From Gordionus sp. m RMFG-2023 (lineage: Eukaryota; Nematomorpha; Gordioida; Chordodea; Parachordodidae): DNA of 64,000 bases. The notes beneath the pieces were generated by a model that saw only the letters and a list, made by a program, of their open reading frames with translations, did no database searches and had not been told where the DNA came from. The stretch covers positions 16,494,846 to 16,558,845 of the forward strand of contig NC_088779.1 of assembly GCF_954871325.1 (NCBI RefSeq), written 5' to 3'. The translations under genes and the position numbers were made by a program. Of this stretch, positions 37,398-48,200 are shown in pieces (within the stretch, counting starts at the first letter, position 1; each line of letters starts with the position of its first letter).

Positions 37398-38743
37398 GTA
37401 TATAATATCTTGCATACAAATAGGAAAAGCATAAAATATTATTTTTAATAATTTTTTTATAAAAATCAATATTCATATGGCTAAAATTTCTTAGGTGTTC
37501 ACATTATTAAGTAAGTGTAAATGACTTTGAGCCAATTATAATCATTTATGAAAAATTAGTTATATTATTATCTACATTTAGTTTAAAAAAATGTTATAAT
37601 TTTTATTAAAATCAATAAGAAATACAATTTAAAAATTAATAAAAAAAATTTTTAAATTCTTATAAAATATATATTATTGAAATCAGAAATGATATTTATT
37701 TAACGCTATTTTTAAATTAATAAACACTTAAATGAAGAGTCATATTATGCTGATTTCATTTATTCATATTGTAAGCTACAAATAGGGATAACTAAAAAAT
37801 CAAGGTTTTTTTATAGGATATTCACATTTACCGCCAAAATATTGGATTTTAGAGCAATTATATATTATTATTTATTTTAATAGTTCCTTTTTCTTGACCT
37901 TCTTTTAAAATATATTTTGCCTGAACTAATAAATTACTTTAAATTGGCTGGTTTATTTTGATTATATATAACTTACCCATTGAAAAAAAGGAAAGTTTTT
38001 ATTAAAATAAGAAAAATCTCGGTCAGGGTTAATCAAAAAAGAAAAAAAAATAGGATTTGAAAATAATAGTGTTTGATCAAAAAAGAAAAAGTATCAATTA
38101 AAAAAGAAAAGTCCCACAAGAAAAGTCTCACAAAAAAGAAAAAAGATTTTATTAAAAAAGGGAAAATTCCTATTCAAAAAAGAAAGGTTGTTATTTTTTA
38201 TATTTTTTTGTTTTTTTACTTTTAGGTTTTTCTTTTTTTCTACCCTTTTGCGTACTTTTAAATTCTAAGTTCATTTTCAACTATTTTTGTCATCTTAAAA
38301 CTTAGTAGTTTTTTCCTTCTCATTTTTGGTTTTCTTTTTTTGAAAAAAAAAATTATTTACTTATTTTCCTTGTCATCTTTATTCAATATTCTATTTTACT
38401 GTTATGTTTAACCATTCTTTTTCCTTTTTTAACATTTATCTTATAATAACTGTTGATAAAGAATTCTTTAGTATTAGTCTACTTTTATAACTAATTTTTT
38501 TTTCAACTACATTATCAAACGATAAGTAAATTATTATTTAAATTTTTATAAAACGGTATGGACTAAAAATAAAAAATTACAAATACTTCGGCTCGACCAA
38601 ATATATTTCTCGCAATTGTAATGAGCTAAATATAAAATTAAATATATAAATAATATATAAATGAATAATTCGATCGAATAATGCTTAAATTACATGACTA
38701 GAATTTAAAAAAAATAAACAGATAAAATTTTTAAATTTTCATC
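37398..38743. other. No gene; purine-rich then pyrimidine-rich tract
   Basis: About 38,020-38,190 repeats degenerate tcaaaaaagaaaa units on the plus strand. About 38,190-38,400 is T-rich with the opposite bias. Otherwise featureless. Confidence 0.5.
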
Positions 38744-39125
38744 AGAGATCTACAGATGCGGCACCCCGAACGGGCCGATAAATAATGTGAATTTAAAAAT
38801 TCAGATCGATAAAAATTTAAAAAGATCAAAAATCTGGGTTTAGCTTGGAATAATAAAAATAAAAATATCAAGGCCGGGATTTTTAATTTTTTCTAAAATA
38901 TACATCAATTGGAAAATTGATCTTTAGAGCATTTTATTCATTTCCCTTTTATTTTTGTAAAATCATTTTAAAACAATTTGCATAATATAGCCTAAATTAT
39001 TCAAAAATGCCAAATTTTAAAAATTCCAGGCTGAGCTATAAATTGATAAAAAATAAAATATGGGGGATTATTATTTACAATATTTAAAAAAATCCTAGCT
39101 AAAAAATTTGATTTCCGCAAGTATG
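38744..39125. mobile_element. Degenerate GGCC-rich hAT MITE family copy
   Basis: The left end AGAGATCTACAGATGCGG followed by caccccgaacgggcc resembles the family terminus. The interior has ggccggg remnants and poly-A/T. The right end is uncertain. Confidence 0.4.
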
Positions 39126-39486
39126 ATTAGTATTCACTCTTTTTATTGAGAGCGCGGAACTTGCATTGGTCTTGGGAAAAAATGGATAGGGGAAATTAAT
39201 TTTTATTAACATTGTTTAATATGACTATTTACATTCGAGTCATAAAAATTGTAATATAAATTTTAAACCGAATTGTACTGATATAAATTAGTTAAAATAA
39301 CTTAAATGAACTATTTAAACTAAAAACATAAATAAAACTGCACTATAACTAGGTTCGCTATCCTATGTAAATCAATGTTGTTCCTGATTCTTTAAAAAAT
39401 AAAATTCATAAGTTCAAACTTAATGATAGGTATTACATATATACGTTCAATTTTTTAATACAGCTTAATTAATGATATAATATCAG

Positions 39487-39582
39487 GTGAAATTGTGTTT
39501 GGAATTAAATAAGACAGACATCATCAATGCATTCAAAAAAATCTTATTCATGATATTGAGAAAAAATGATAATGAAATCTGA
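39487..39582 (+). CDS. Probable annexin repeat-3 exon (second half), ending in a stop
   Basis: After acceptor aatatcag the frame reads VKLCLELNKTDIINAFKKIL then FMILRKNDNEI and TGA at 39,580. It aligns nearly gap-free with the complete-core exon that starts VTNYDLSEMIDQNVTGQFKY, and both begin with valine in phase 0. No GT donor lies between the last annexin-like residue and the stop. Either this unit ends here as a three-repeat protein, or a mutation has broken it. It is too short for certainty, but the position and phase agreement are persuasive. Confidence 0.5.
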   Translation: MKLCLELNKTDIINAFKKILFMILRKNDNEI

Positions 39583-39776
39583 AAGGGTTTAGATTACAAA
39601 ATTATAGTAATGAAGAAAAATTAAAAATAGTATAAACATGAAAATTTAAATATAATATCATAATTAATTATAATTTTTATGATTTATTATTTAATTTTGA
39701 AATTGAAATATATTTTCAATTTGTAATTTATATTTTCATTTGTATTGTAAAGTAAATCACGTGTTAATAATTAAAA

Positions 39777-39902
39777 ATGTCATCGCCTATGGATATTCAA
39801 ATCGTTGAAAGTGATTCAGACAATGATATTAATGAAATGGAAGATACCAGCGAAGAAAATGTTCTTAATATCTATAATAAATTTTTTTATAATCAAAACT
39901 AA
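39777..39902 (+). CDS. Small acidic ORF (41 aa), possible first exon
   Basis: MSSPMDIQIVESDSDNDINE then MEDTSEENVLNIYNKF: an acidic, disordered-looking peptide 195 bp after the stop at 39,580. It could be the 5' exon of the downstream annexin unit (a GT follows codon 28) or the N-terminus of a lost transposase. No homology is recognised. Confidence 0.35.
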   Translation: MSSPMDIQIVESDSDNDINEMEDTSEENVLNIYNKFFYNQN

Positions 39903-40099
39903 CTATATTTTAATATTTATAAATGTTGATTTTTATATATTTATTATATAATAACATTATAAGCAAAAAATAAAACAAAATCGTTTTCAAATTTTTTTTA
40001 TAAAAAGTAGCTAAGTGCGAAACATTTTCAGGCCTACTAAATACCTTATTAATATATAAATTTGGCTTAAAATTCAAATCTCAAAGTTTATTTATTGCT

Positions 40100-41650
40100 A
40101 AATTATTTGAGAAGAGAAATTACTTGCCCCGGGATAACATCATTCTCGGTGCCCCCTACTACTAATCTCAAAGCTACCATCATTTTCCAAATCAAGAATT
40201 TTTGCCAAATTCTTCAACCGAGAATTTCCGAAATATTATCTACCATAATTTCAATTTTAATATTACCCTGAACCTTATTTTCAATAATTTCTTTTATTTA
40301 TTGTAACTATTTATCAGTTTTCTTTATTTCAATCTTATTATATTTAATTTTTTTCTTAAAAATATTTGAAAACATTTTTCTGATCCTATTTTTAATTTCA
40401 ATTTTACCTCATAACTCTGTTAACATTTTCGTAAATCCAAAAAAGCGCCCTTTCTTAAACCTCACTTTTCTTACTCCAATTCTTAAAAATAAAAACTTTA
40501 AATTCTCACAAATCTTTTTCTTAAAATAATAATAATAAAACGATTTTTCAATTCTTTTATTTCCAATATATAAAATTTTTCTAAAATTATAAGACTGATA
40601 ATTTTTATTCAGACAAATATATTATTATTTTTCTTTTATTAACTTATTTTTTTCTCCGACCAATCAACATAAACATTATTATTGATTGACAGATCCAATA
40701 AAATATTGTAAAATTAAACAAACTAGGACAAACACCACCTCTTTTATCAACATTGGTTAATTTACCCCTTCTATTACCACAATTTAAGACCCATTCAAGG
40801 TCATTTTATCTTTTATTATATAATTTGGCCACAATTTATAAAATTCCTCATAACCCCTAGCGCCGGTATCCAATAACATTAAAATTTCCGTATTTCTTAC
40901 TATTGCTTTTACCCTGGGACATAATTCGTTATTATTTTCTAAAACTAAAATCAGTATTCTATTTTTTTATCCCAAATACACATTCATTTTTATATGTATA
41001 ATTGTTTATATTTATGCTCTAATTCTTTATTATTTAATATATTATTTGTTTTGTGGATGGGTTCTCTGATGTAATAATCAAATATTATTTTCATACAGTC
41101 ATCCACCAGCAATAAGGCCCAATATTATCACATTTGAAGCACGGTACCCCTTAGGTATTCCTTTCATATGTAATCTCCTTAGGTATTTCCCTTTCATTTT
41201 ATGTGTCTGAAAACCCTTTGGTATTTAACGCTTCGTTTCTAAAACATTTATCTTGAGTATGCTCCAATTTTCTACATTTTCACAAAAAGATACTTGGATT
41301 AATCATCTACTAATTTATATGCCGGAACATAGCATTCCTCCAAACTGTGTTCTCTATTACCACGTCTTTGACACGCACTCTGTGTTGTTCTCATCTAAAT
41401 TATCCTATTATTACAACCCTTGCTGATGTGCAATATTCACCACAGGTAACATGATCCAGTATGCCCCATTTTGATCCAACCCATTTTATTTTCCCCTATA
41501 TACATATTCCTTCAACCATTTTCTCTTGATTTCTATTATTATTCAAGTTATACCTAAGGTTTTGGGTGTATTATACAACATTTCCCGACTATCTTTTTTT
41601 TCTAGTATATAATTTTCAATTTCCATTTATTTTTCGCCAGTATCTTTTAC
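40100..41650 (-). mobile_element. Possible LTR-retroelement fossil (gag/protease region)
   Basis: The minus strand shows zinc-knuckle-like cysteine and histidine spacing near 41,340-41,400 and a protease-like stretch near 40,150-40,300. It is heavily decayed with many breaks and no flanking LTRs were found. The family assignment is tentative (Ty3/gypsy-like) and it is probably old. Confidence 0.3.
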
Positions 41651-42056
41651 CTACTTCATTAATTTTAGTTAGTGTTGTTAATTTGCTTGATTGTAAAATT
41701 TAGACCCAATTATGTGCTCAGGCCTGCCGGGGTTCAGATAAACGAAAACTAAGAAAATATATTTCATTTACTAATCTTAAATTAAATCATAGCATTCTAA
41801 TTATAAATGATAGCTTTGTTTATTATTTTATTATAATTAATCTCATTTTCTTACCATTTAAATATTTGCTTAAATTGGAGTGCTTTTGATTGGAATCAAC
41901 TTGACCAAGCCATTTTTTCTCTTCCAGAAATTCACAATATTAGTTTATATACTATATAATTAACAACTCTCTTCAAAACTTTTGTGGGTTTTATAGGATT
42001 ACAATACAACTTTAAAAATTTTTTTTAGTTATAAATAAATTAATTATTTCTTGAAC

Positions 42057-43118
42057 AGGTCCGTGAAGTTGGCCCCATACTTTTTGATTTTCAATGGTTT
42101 AACAGTTGAACTAATTTGTACGCGATTTGAACCGTTTTCAGTTCAATTTGTACTCACCGTTTTTGAGATATTCAAAGAACAAAATGGGGGGCCAAATTCA
42201 CGACAGCCCCCCAACTTCTGAATATAAAAATAAAAAGTGCAATGGTCGATATAGGATGATTTGTACCGTTTTCAGTTCGATTTGTACCATCACAGTTTAC
42301 CAGCTATCGACCGTTAAAAATATGGGGCCAAAGATAAAAAACACTCAAAATTAATTTTTTTAAATTTTTTAACGTACAACGATAGAGAATTTTTTCTCTT
42401 CCTAATGATTCCTCAAATTAGCTTTATCTTTATTATTTATTTAGGAAATCATATTTTAAACCTTATATCATAGCCCCCCTCCCTTGATATTTAAAATTTG
42501 AAATATAAAATTTTAAAAAAATTAATTTTGAGTGTTTTTTATCTTTGGCGCCATATTTTTAACTGTCAATAGCTGGAAAACGGTGATGGTACAAATCGAG
42601 TTTAAAACGGTACAAATCAGGTACAAATCAATCTTGTTTTAAAAATTTGAATAACGTCAAATTTTGAATATCGGGAGGGGGGGGGGCTAACTTCACGCTA
42701 TAATATAAGGTTTAAAATATGATTTCCGAAATAAAGAATGAAGATAAAGCTTAATTTGTGCCATCATTAGGAAGAGAAAAAAATTCTCTATCGTTGTACG
42801 TTAAAAAAATTTAAAAAAAAATAAATTTTGAGTGTTTTTTATCTTTGGTGCCATATTTTTAACGGTCAATAGCTGGTAAACGGTGATGGTACAAATCGAA
42901 CTGAAAACTGTAAAATCATCCTCTATCGACCTATGCACTTTTTATTTTTAAATTCAAAAGTTGGGGGGCTGTCGTGAAGTTGGCCCCCCATTTTGTTCTT
43001 TAAATATCTCAAAAACGGTGATGGTACAATCGAACTGAAAACAGTACAAATCGGTACAAATCAGTCCAACTGATAAATTATTAAAAATCCAAAAGTGGGG
43101 GGCCAACTTCACGGACCT
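42057..43118. mobile_element. Mutator-like foldback element with 9-bp target duplication TTCTTGAAC
   Basis: The ends are AGGTCCGTGAAGTTGGCCCC and its inverse. The 9-bp duplications lie at 42,048-42,056 and 43,119-43,127. Most of the 1,062 bp is a long imperfect palindrome; repeated internal blocks (gatggtacaaatcgaactg, tggggccaa, aaaaacactcaaaattaa) occur in both orientations. A 9-bp duplication with long TIRs fits non-autonomous Mutator-like elements. There is no transposase. Confidence 0.85.
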
Positions 43119-43127
43119 TTCTTGAAC

Positions 43128-44437
43128 ATATCATTTTTAAAAAATTTGCCATAACATAATTATCCTTAACAATCAACATGCATAGTTTTTATATTTTTGA
43201 ATTATTAATTATTATTTTTAAGTGTTATGATGATTTAATAAACATGTTGATTAAATTAAAAATAAAACCCATTTAGATAAAATGTTTGTTAAATTAATTA
43301 AAATAACACATTTACTTTTAAAAACTTGAAGTTGAAAGAAAATGTTAAGAGAAACATTATTATTTTTTAAAAACTTCCTATAATTTAACTTTAACTAAAA
43401 TTCAAGTTAATTCTTTTTAAATTTTAAGACATTATTTTAAATTTCTTCAAACAAAATATATTTTTAGCCGTTAAAACATCGGCTAGACAAAGTTTTAGCC
43501 GAAAACCATCACTCTTGCTTAGGAGTCTTTCGTGAGATAGTCAAATTTAGAAGAATTTAATAAAAATTAAAACGCCTTAATGTTAAAGGATTTTATTCGG
43601 CACTGAAGATAGAATCAAGCCTTTATAGCCATTATCCAATTACACAAACTATATAAAAAGTGTAAATTGATTTTATATATTTTGACTTCAGAATAGGCAA
43701 GGAAAAGGATGCTTTTTTACTATTCCCCACCCCCCCCCCCCCAAATAAAAACGAATATCTTAAAGTATTCTAAATATCCCAATCTAGCTCAATTTTGTTG
43801 AATTTAGGTTCTAATGCTATTAAATATACTTGTCCAAGATTTTCTAAAATTATTTAAAAAATTAATATTAAAAAATAGTGATGAAAATAAACAAATCCGA
43901 CTAGAACGTTCGCACCTGATTTTGAACTAGGATGGGGCATAGTGATACTAATTTATTAAGCCTGGGCATGCTAAAACACGTTTTAAGAAATTTTCCATGG
44001 CCCATCAACCGGTCTGTTGTTTCGAATCCTTTTTTAATATCGGAAATTATTTTAAAACTCAAAAAAAGAAATTATTTATATTTTGATTTAAAATTTTTTA
44101 AAAAGTAATAATTTCTGATTTGAAAAAGAAAAATTTAAATTGTTACTAGATCGATAAAATACAAATGTATTTTTCATCTGGACCCACCCCGAGTCTGTGC
44201 TCGAGGTTCGTGCTCAGAGCTGGTTTAGTCAATTTTTAGACACAAACTCCGGGTCTGGCTTTTACACAACCAAACAATTAACCACACTAATTTTAGTTTT
44301 CTTTTTATTTTCTACTTCATTTATATTATTCTACAATTCATTTTCATTTTATCCTATTAGTTTAACCATTAAACAGATCCTTAAAAGCATAATTTTTCCA
44401 AATAAAAAATGTACCTCAAATTTTATTTTAATTACAG
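43128..44437. other. No gene recognised
   Basis: AT-rich. A minus-strand stretch at about 43,905-43,970 has weak tRNA-like D- and T-arm resemblance, and a GC-richer patch lies at 44,185-44,270. Neither is assignable. Confidence 0.35.
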
Positions 44438-45193
44438 AAAATTAATTAAAATTTTTATTAGAAAAATTTTGAAAGTTTTGATTGATTTTGAAATTAATAA
44501 AATCGAATACAGCATTTATCAACTATCCAAAATATATTTTTACCTCCTTCGATTTATAATAAAGAACGTGTAATAACCTAAAAATTCTTTCACAACTTCA
44601 ATTATTTTATAAAAATAAACAAAATAAAAATTTAAAAAACATAATAATATATTACAAATACATGCCAGAAACATATTAACGACATCAAATTGGATATTTG
44701 TATTTGAAAAAATATAAATTCATATATGTTAAATCTTTAAAGAATCGAATCGATTCGCTTTCGAATCGGCTTATGGATATGTTTAAATATTATTTTTGAT
44801 AATATATTTATATAGCCTTATAGATATATTTTATCAATAATATTGTATTTATATACAATAATCTAGGATAATATGAAAATAATTTTACAAGAATATAAAA
44901 AGATTTATAAAAAAGATCTTAAACAAGACATTAAGGAATATACCAGTGAAAACATATCAAAAATTCTCGCATTCTTTATTAATAAAGGACAGTATAAAAA
45001 CGAGAATGTTAAAGATTTTGTTATAGATTATGACAATTATTTTGATAATGATAAAAATGATACCATGGATAAGAAATCTTTAAATTTTGAAGAAGTTAAA
45101 TCATAAATATACGATTCTATATTTATTTAATTTCAGTTGGATATCGAACATTTATTAATTGACGAAAAAAATCAATCTGTGCTTATTCATACT
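44438..45193 (+). CDS. Annexin repeat-4 exons of the upstream core plus inter-core linker (three exons)
   Basis: Exon 44,438 (or 44,462)-44,567 gives KILKVLIDFEINKIEYSIYQ then LSKIYFYLLRFIIKN. Exon 44,867-45,094 gives DNMKIILQEYKKIYKKDLKQ, DIKEYTSENISKIL and then an acidic tail. Together they form a fourth annexin repeat, divided at the same place and phase as SRSE|IDLEKIK in the complete core. Exon 45,137-45,193 (LDIEHLLIDEKNQSVLIHT) is a phase-0 linker of 57 nt that leads directly into the complete core at 45,235. The introns at 45,095-45,136 and 45,194-45,234 are 42 and 41 nt. The long linker between two cores recalls annexin A6. The 5' boundary of the first exon is uncertain, because its start phase has no matched partner upstream. 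Confidence 0.65.
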
Positions 45194-45234
45194 GTATGAC
45201 ATATAATAACTAAAAAATAATGATATATTATTAG

Positions 45235-48200
45235 GTTAGTCAATATGGGACAATATATCCAGCTAAAAATTTTAAACCTGAATTAGATGCACGAATAATA
45301 GAACATACCTTAGATAGTAAAAGTATGTTTTCCGCGAATTATCTTAATTTAATCATTTATAAAATATATTTTAATTTAAATGAATATTTAGATTTATTTA
45401 TCATTATAAACCTCAATAATATTTTTTTAATAATTTTAATTACATTATTTTTAATAAAATCGTTATTATTGCATAACATATAATATATAGTCAAAAATAA
45501 AGGAAAAATCTTGGTGAACATAATTTGTAAAAGGTCAAACTTGCAAAGGATCAAAATAAGAAGAGAATATAGGAGAATCTACTTAAAAGTAATCTGAACT
45601 AATTAACCACGATATGATACTATCATAAGTATATGTAATATGTTATATTAGGCTATGGAATATATTGAGATTCAAAATCTTGCAATTTTAAATCATTTAC
45701 TGAGGGCGATTTTTAAATTTAAGAACAATATCTTAGCCCCTGTTCAATACAATTTTTAGCATGAATTTTTGTTTTTTAATTTCTATAAAATATTTATATG
45801 AAAAATAATACAAATTAAAAGCAGTTCAAAGATTCATTAAGAAATTCTAAAATCTACAGTATAGATAGGAGAGACTTGGGATAAGTGGTCTTTGAGGTTA
45901 CCCCTCTAATTTCTTAACTATCTTTATTTGTTTAAAAATTTTACCAAATATGTTTAGTAATACTAGGTACTGCCTCATACATTCGATTTTAATAACCTGT
46001 TGAACCAAAATCGCGTTATATATTTTCTGCCTAGCGAAGAATAAACGCCCTAAAATTTATAATATTTATTTAAGATAGAATTCTTACACTTTAAGTTATA
46101 TTCACAAATATTTATCAATTAAATATTTCATCTATCATTATAAAAAAGTTCATGTAATTTTAATAAATAGATAGGGTATTCTAAATCTTGGGTTAAGTTG
46201 TGCATTAATAAAAATGTAAAATTTTATTTATTTAAGATATAAAATAAATAGTATTCAATTTAATATATATTATAATATATGTGAAATATTTGTGTAATTT
46301 TAGATATTTAATATTTACAAGCAACACATGTATTGTATTATTAATAAGCCAAGACCTTAACCAAAAATATCTTGGGTATTCAGGTTTCAGTTCAGATAAA
46401 AAAAAAGTATGTTTCAATAATGGCCTGTTAACCAGTCAAATTAATGACTTTCATTCATAATGATATAGTTAAATAAAATATTCAGGATATAGCTTTAATT
46501 GTAACTTTTTTTTATTGTTTGGACTACACACTCAAATTAAATTTATTGTAAATATGATTAAAGGTAATCCAATTGCCAAATATCCCAGGTCCACCTTACT
46601 CTAACATGATGGAATACATTTATCTATGTTTTTTGAATATATTAGTCCTGACACCATTTTGTTTTTTCAAATTCAATTTTTGAATATGTTAATATTATTA
46701 AGACAATGTTTAACTTACTCTTGTTAGAGTCTAAAAAATAGTATCATGATTACAGATATTTTAAAAAATAACAGATTTTGACTTTAGAAAACCTAATTAT
46801 AACTTATGATTAGGCCCAAAATTTTTCCCAATAATTTATATTAATGCAACTTAGTAACAAGTATATTTATTTTTCATATCCAATAGTTCCATTTTAATTT
46901 GTATAAGGATTTAAATAGAGACATAAAAGCGGAAATATCTGGAAATGTTGAAGAATTGATTACCTCATTGATTCTATCTCCTGGAATGCAAGACTCTCAT
47001 TATATTAGAAATTCTTTCAATGATGAAATTGGAATTAATTTTGATTTGCTAAATTGTATTATTTGTTCGCGCACATTTCAGGTTTTAAATTATAAAATAT
47101 TGAATTATTTATTTAATAAGGAAATGGAAGATCTAAAGAATTGCTATCACAAATGTTTTTAAAATTTTATATATATGAAAATTTATTTATTAAAGTGGAA
47201 GATATCCCTCTAATAGATATGGTTAGTCGCAAATGTTCCAAAAGTTATAAAACCTTAATAACTAAGCTAATTCAAAATAACAGAAGAATGGAAGAGAACA
47301 ATGATTTAAAAAATCATGAAAGTGTTGTTAATGATGTGCAATTATTAATAAAGGTTTATATTTTTTAAATATCAATATTTCTACAAAATTAGGAGTTAAG
47401 TCTTCACCCATTTGTTTAATTCCACCAGTACATTCATTTCTTAGTATTGTCGTGTGACTATTAGATCATTATTTGGTATTTTATATTTGCATTGACTGTC
47501 TCGCCCCTTCTAACATAATATGATGTTTTACGCAACGAACAATATATTTATAACATATTTAATCTTGGTCATCAATTACTGTGATAAATGCTATATGATT
47601 TGTTATATTTCACAAATTTTATATTACAGCTTATTTGGATTATATTATCTTGATTATCGTATATATGTTTGACATTTATAATGTGATTCTATATAATACA
47701 ATAAATAAAGTGACTGTGTTTTAGACTACTTCAATGGCTACGAAGGACTTTTATTATGAATAGAAGAAAAACCAACCACTGTAAATGGTAAAAGTGATGA
47801 ATCAAACATTCTAATTAATAAGAGTGGTGAAATTAATATTTTAAGTTAAACGAACATTGGTAATCAAGAAAAGAAAAATTGAAGCACATGGGAATTAGTA
47901 AGTTGGCAGAGATAAGGTCATTTATATATCCAATAATTTTGAAGGAACTAAATTATGATGAAATAGTCGAAATAGGTAAGTCAGTTTTTAGACCCAGTGA
48001 AACTTTATTTAGTTCTAAAATTAAGTTCATTCGAATAGAAAAGAAGGGAATGCGAAACAATTGCTTCGTTTTTAGGGCAGCTTAAAAATTGGCACAAGTT
48101 TATTCCACGTCATTACAATATGTAGTATAACAAGTAAAGATATTATAACAATGATAAAAAAATTGCTGCCATGACTATAGAATTTGTCAGTGATTTTTAT

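Noticed and set aside
44197-44445. 82-codon open frame as a gene
   Set aside because: Low-complexity hydrophobic translation; its end overlaps the probable acceptor of an annexin exon, and it matches nothing.
45651-45757. Open frame AMEYIEIQNLAILNHLLRAI after a good acceptor as an annexin exon
   Set aside because: Its phase does not fit the exon ending at 45,322, while the exon at 45,491 fits in phase and in alignment and leads directly to 46,908.
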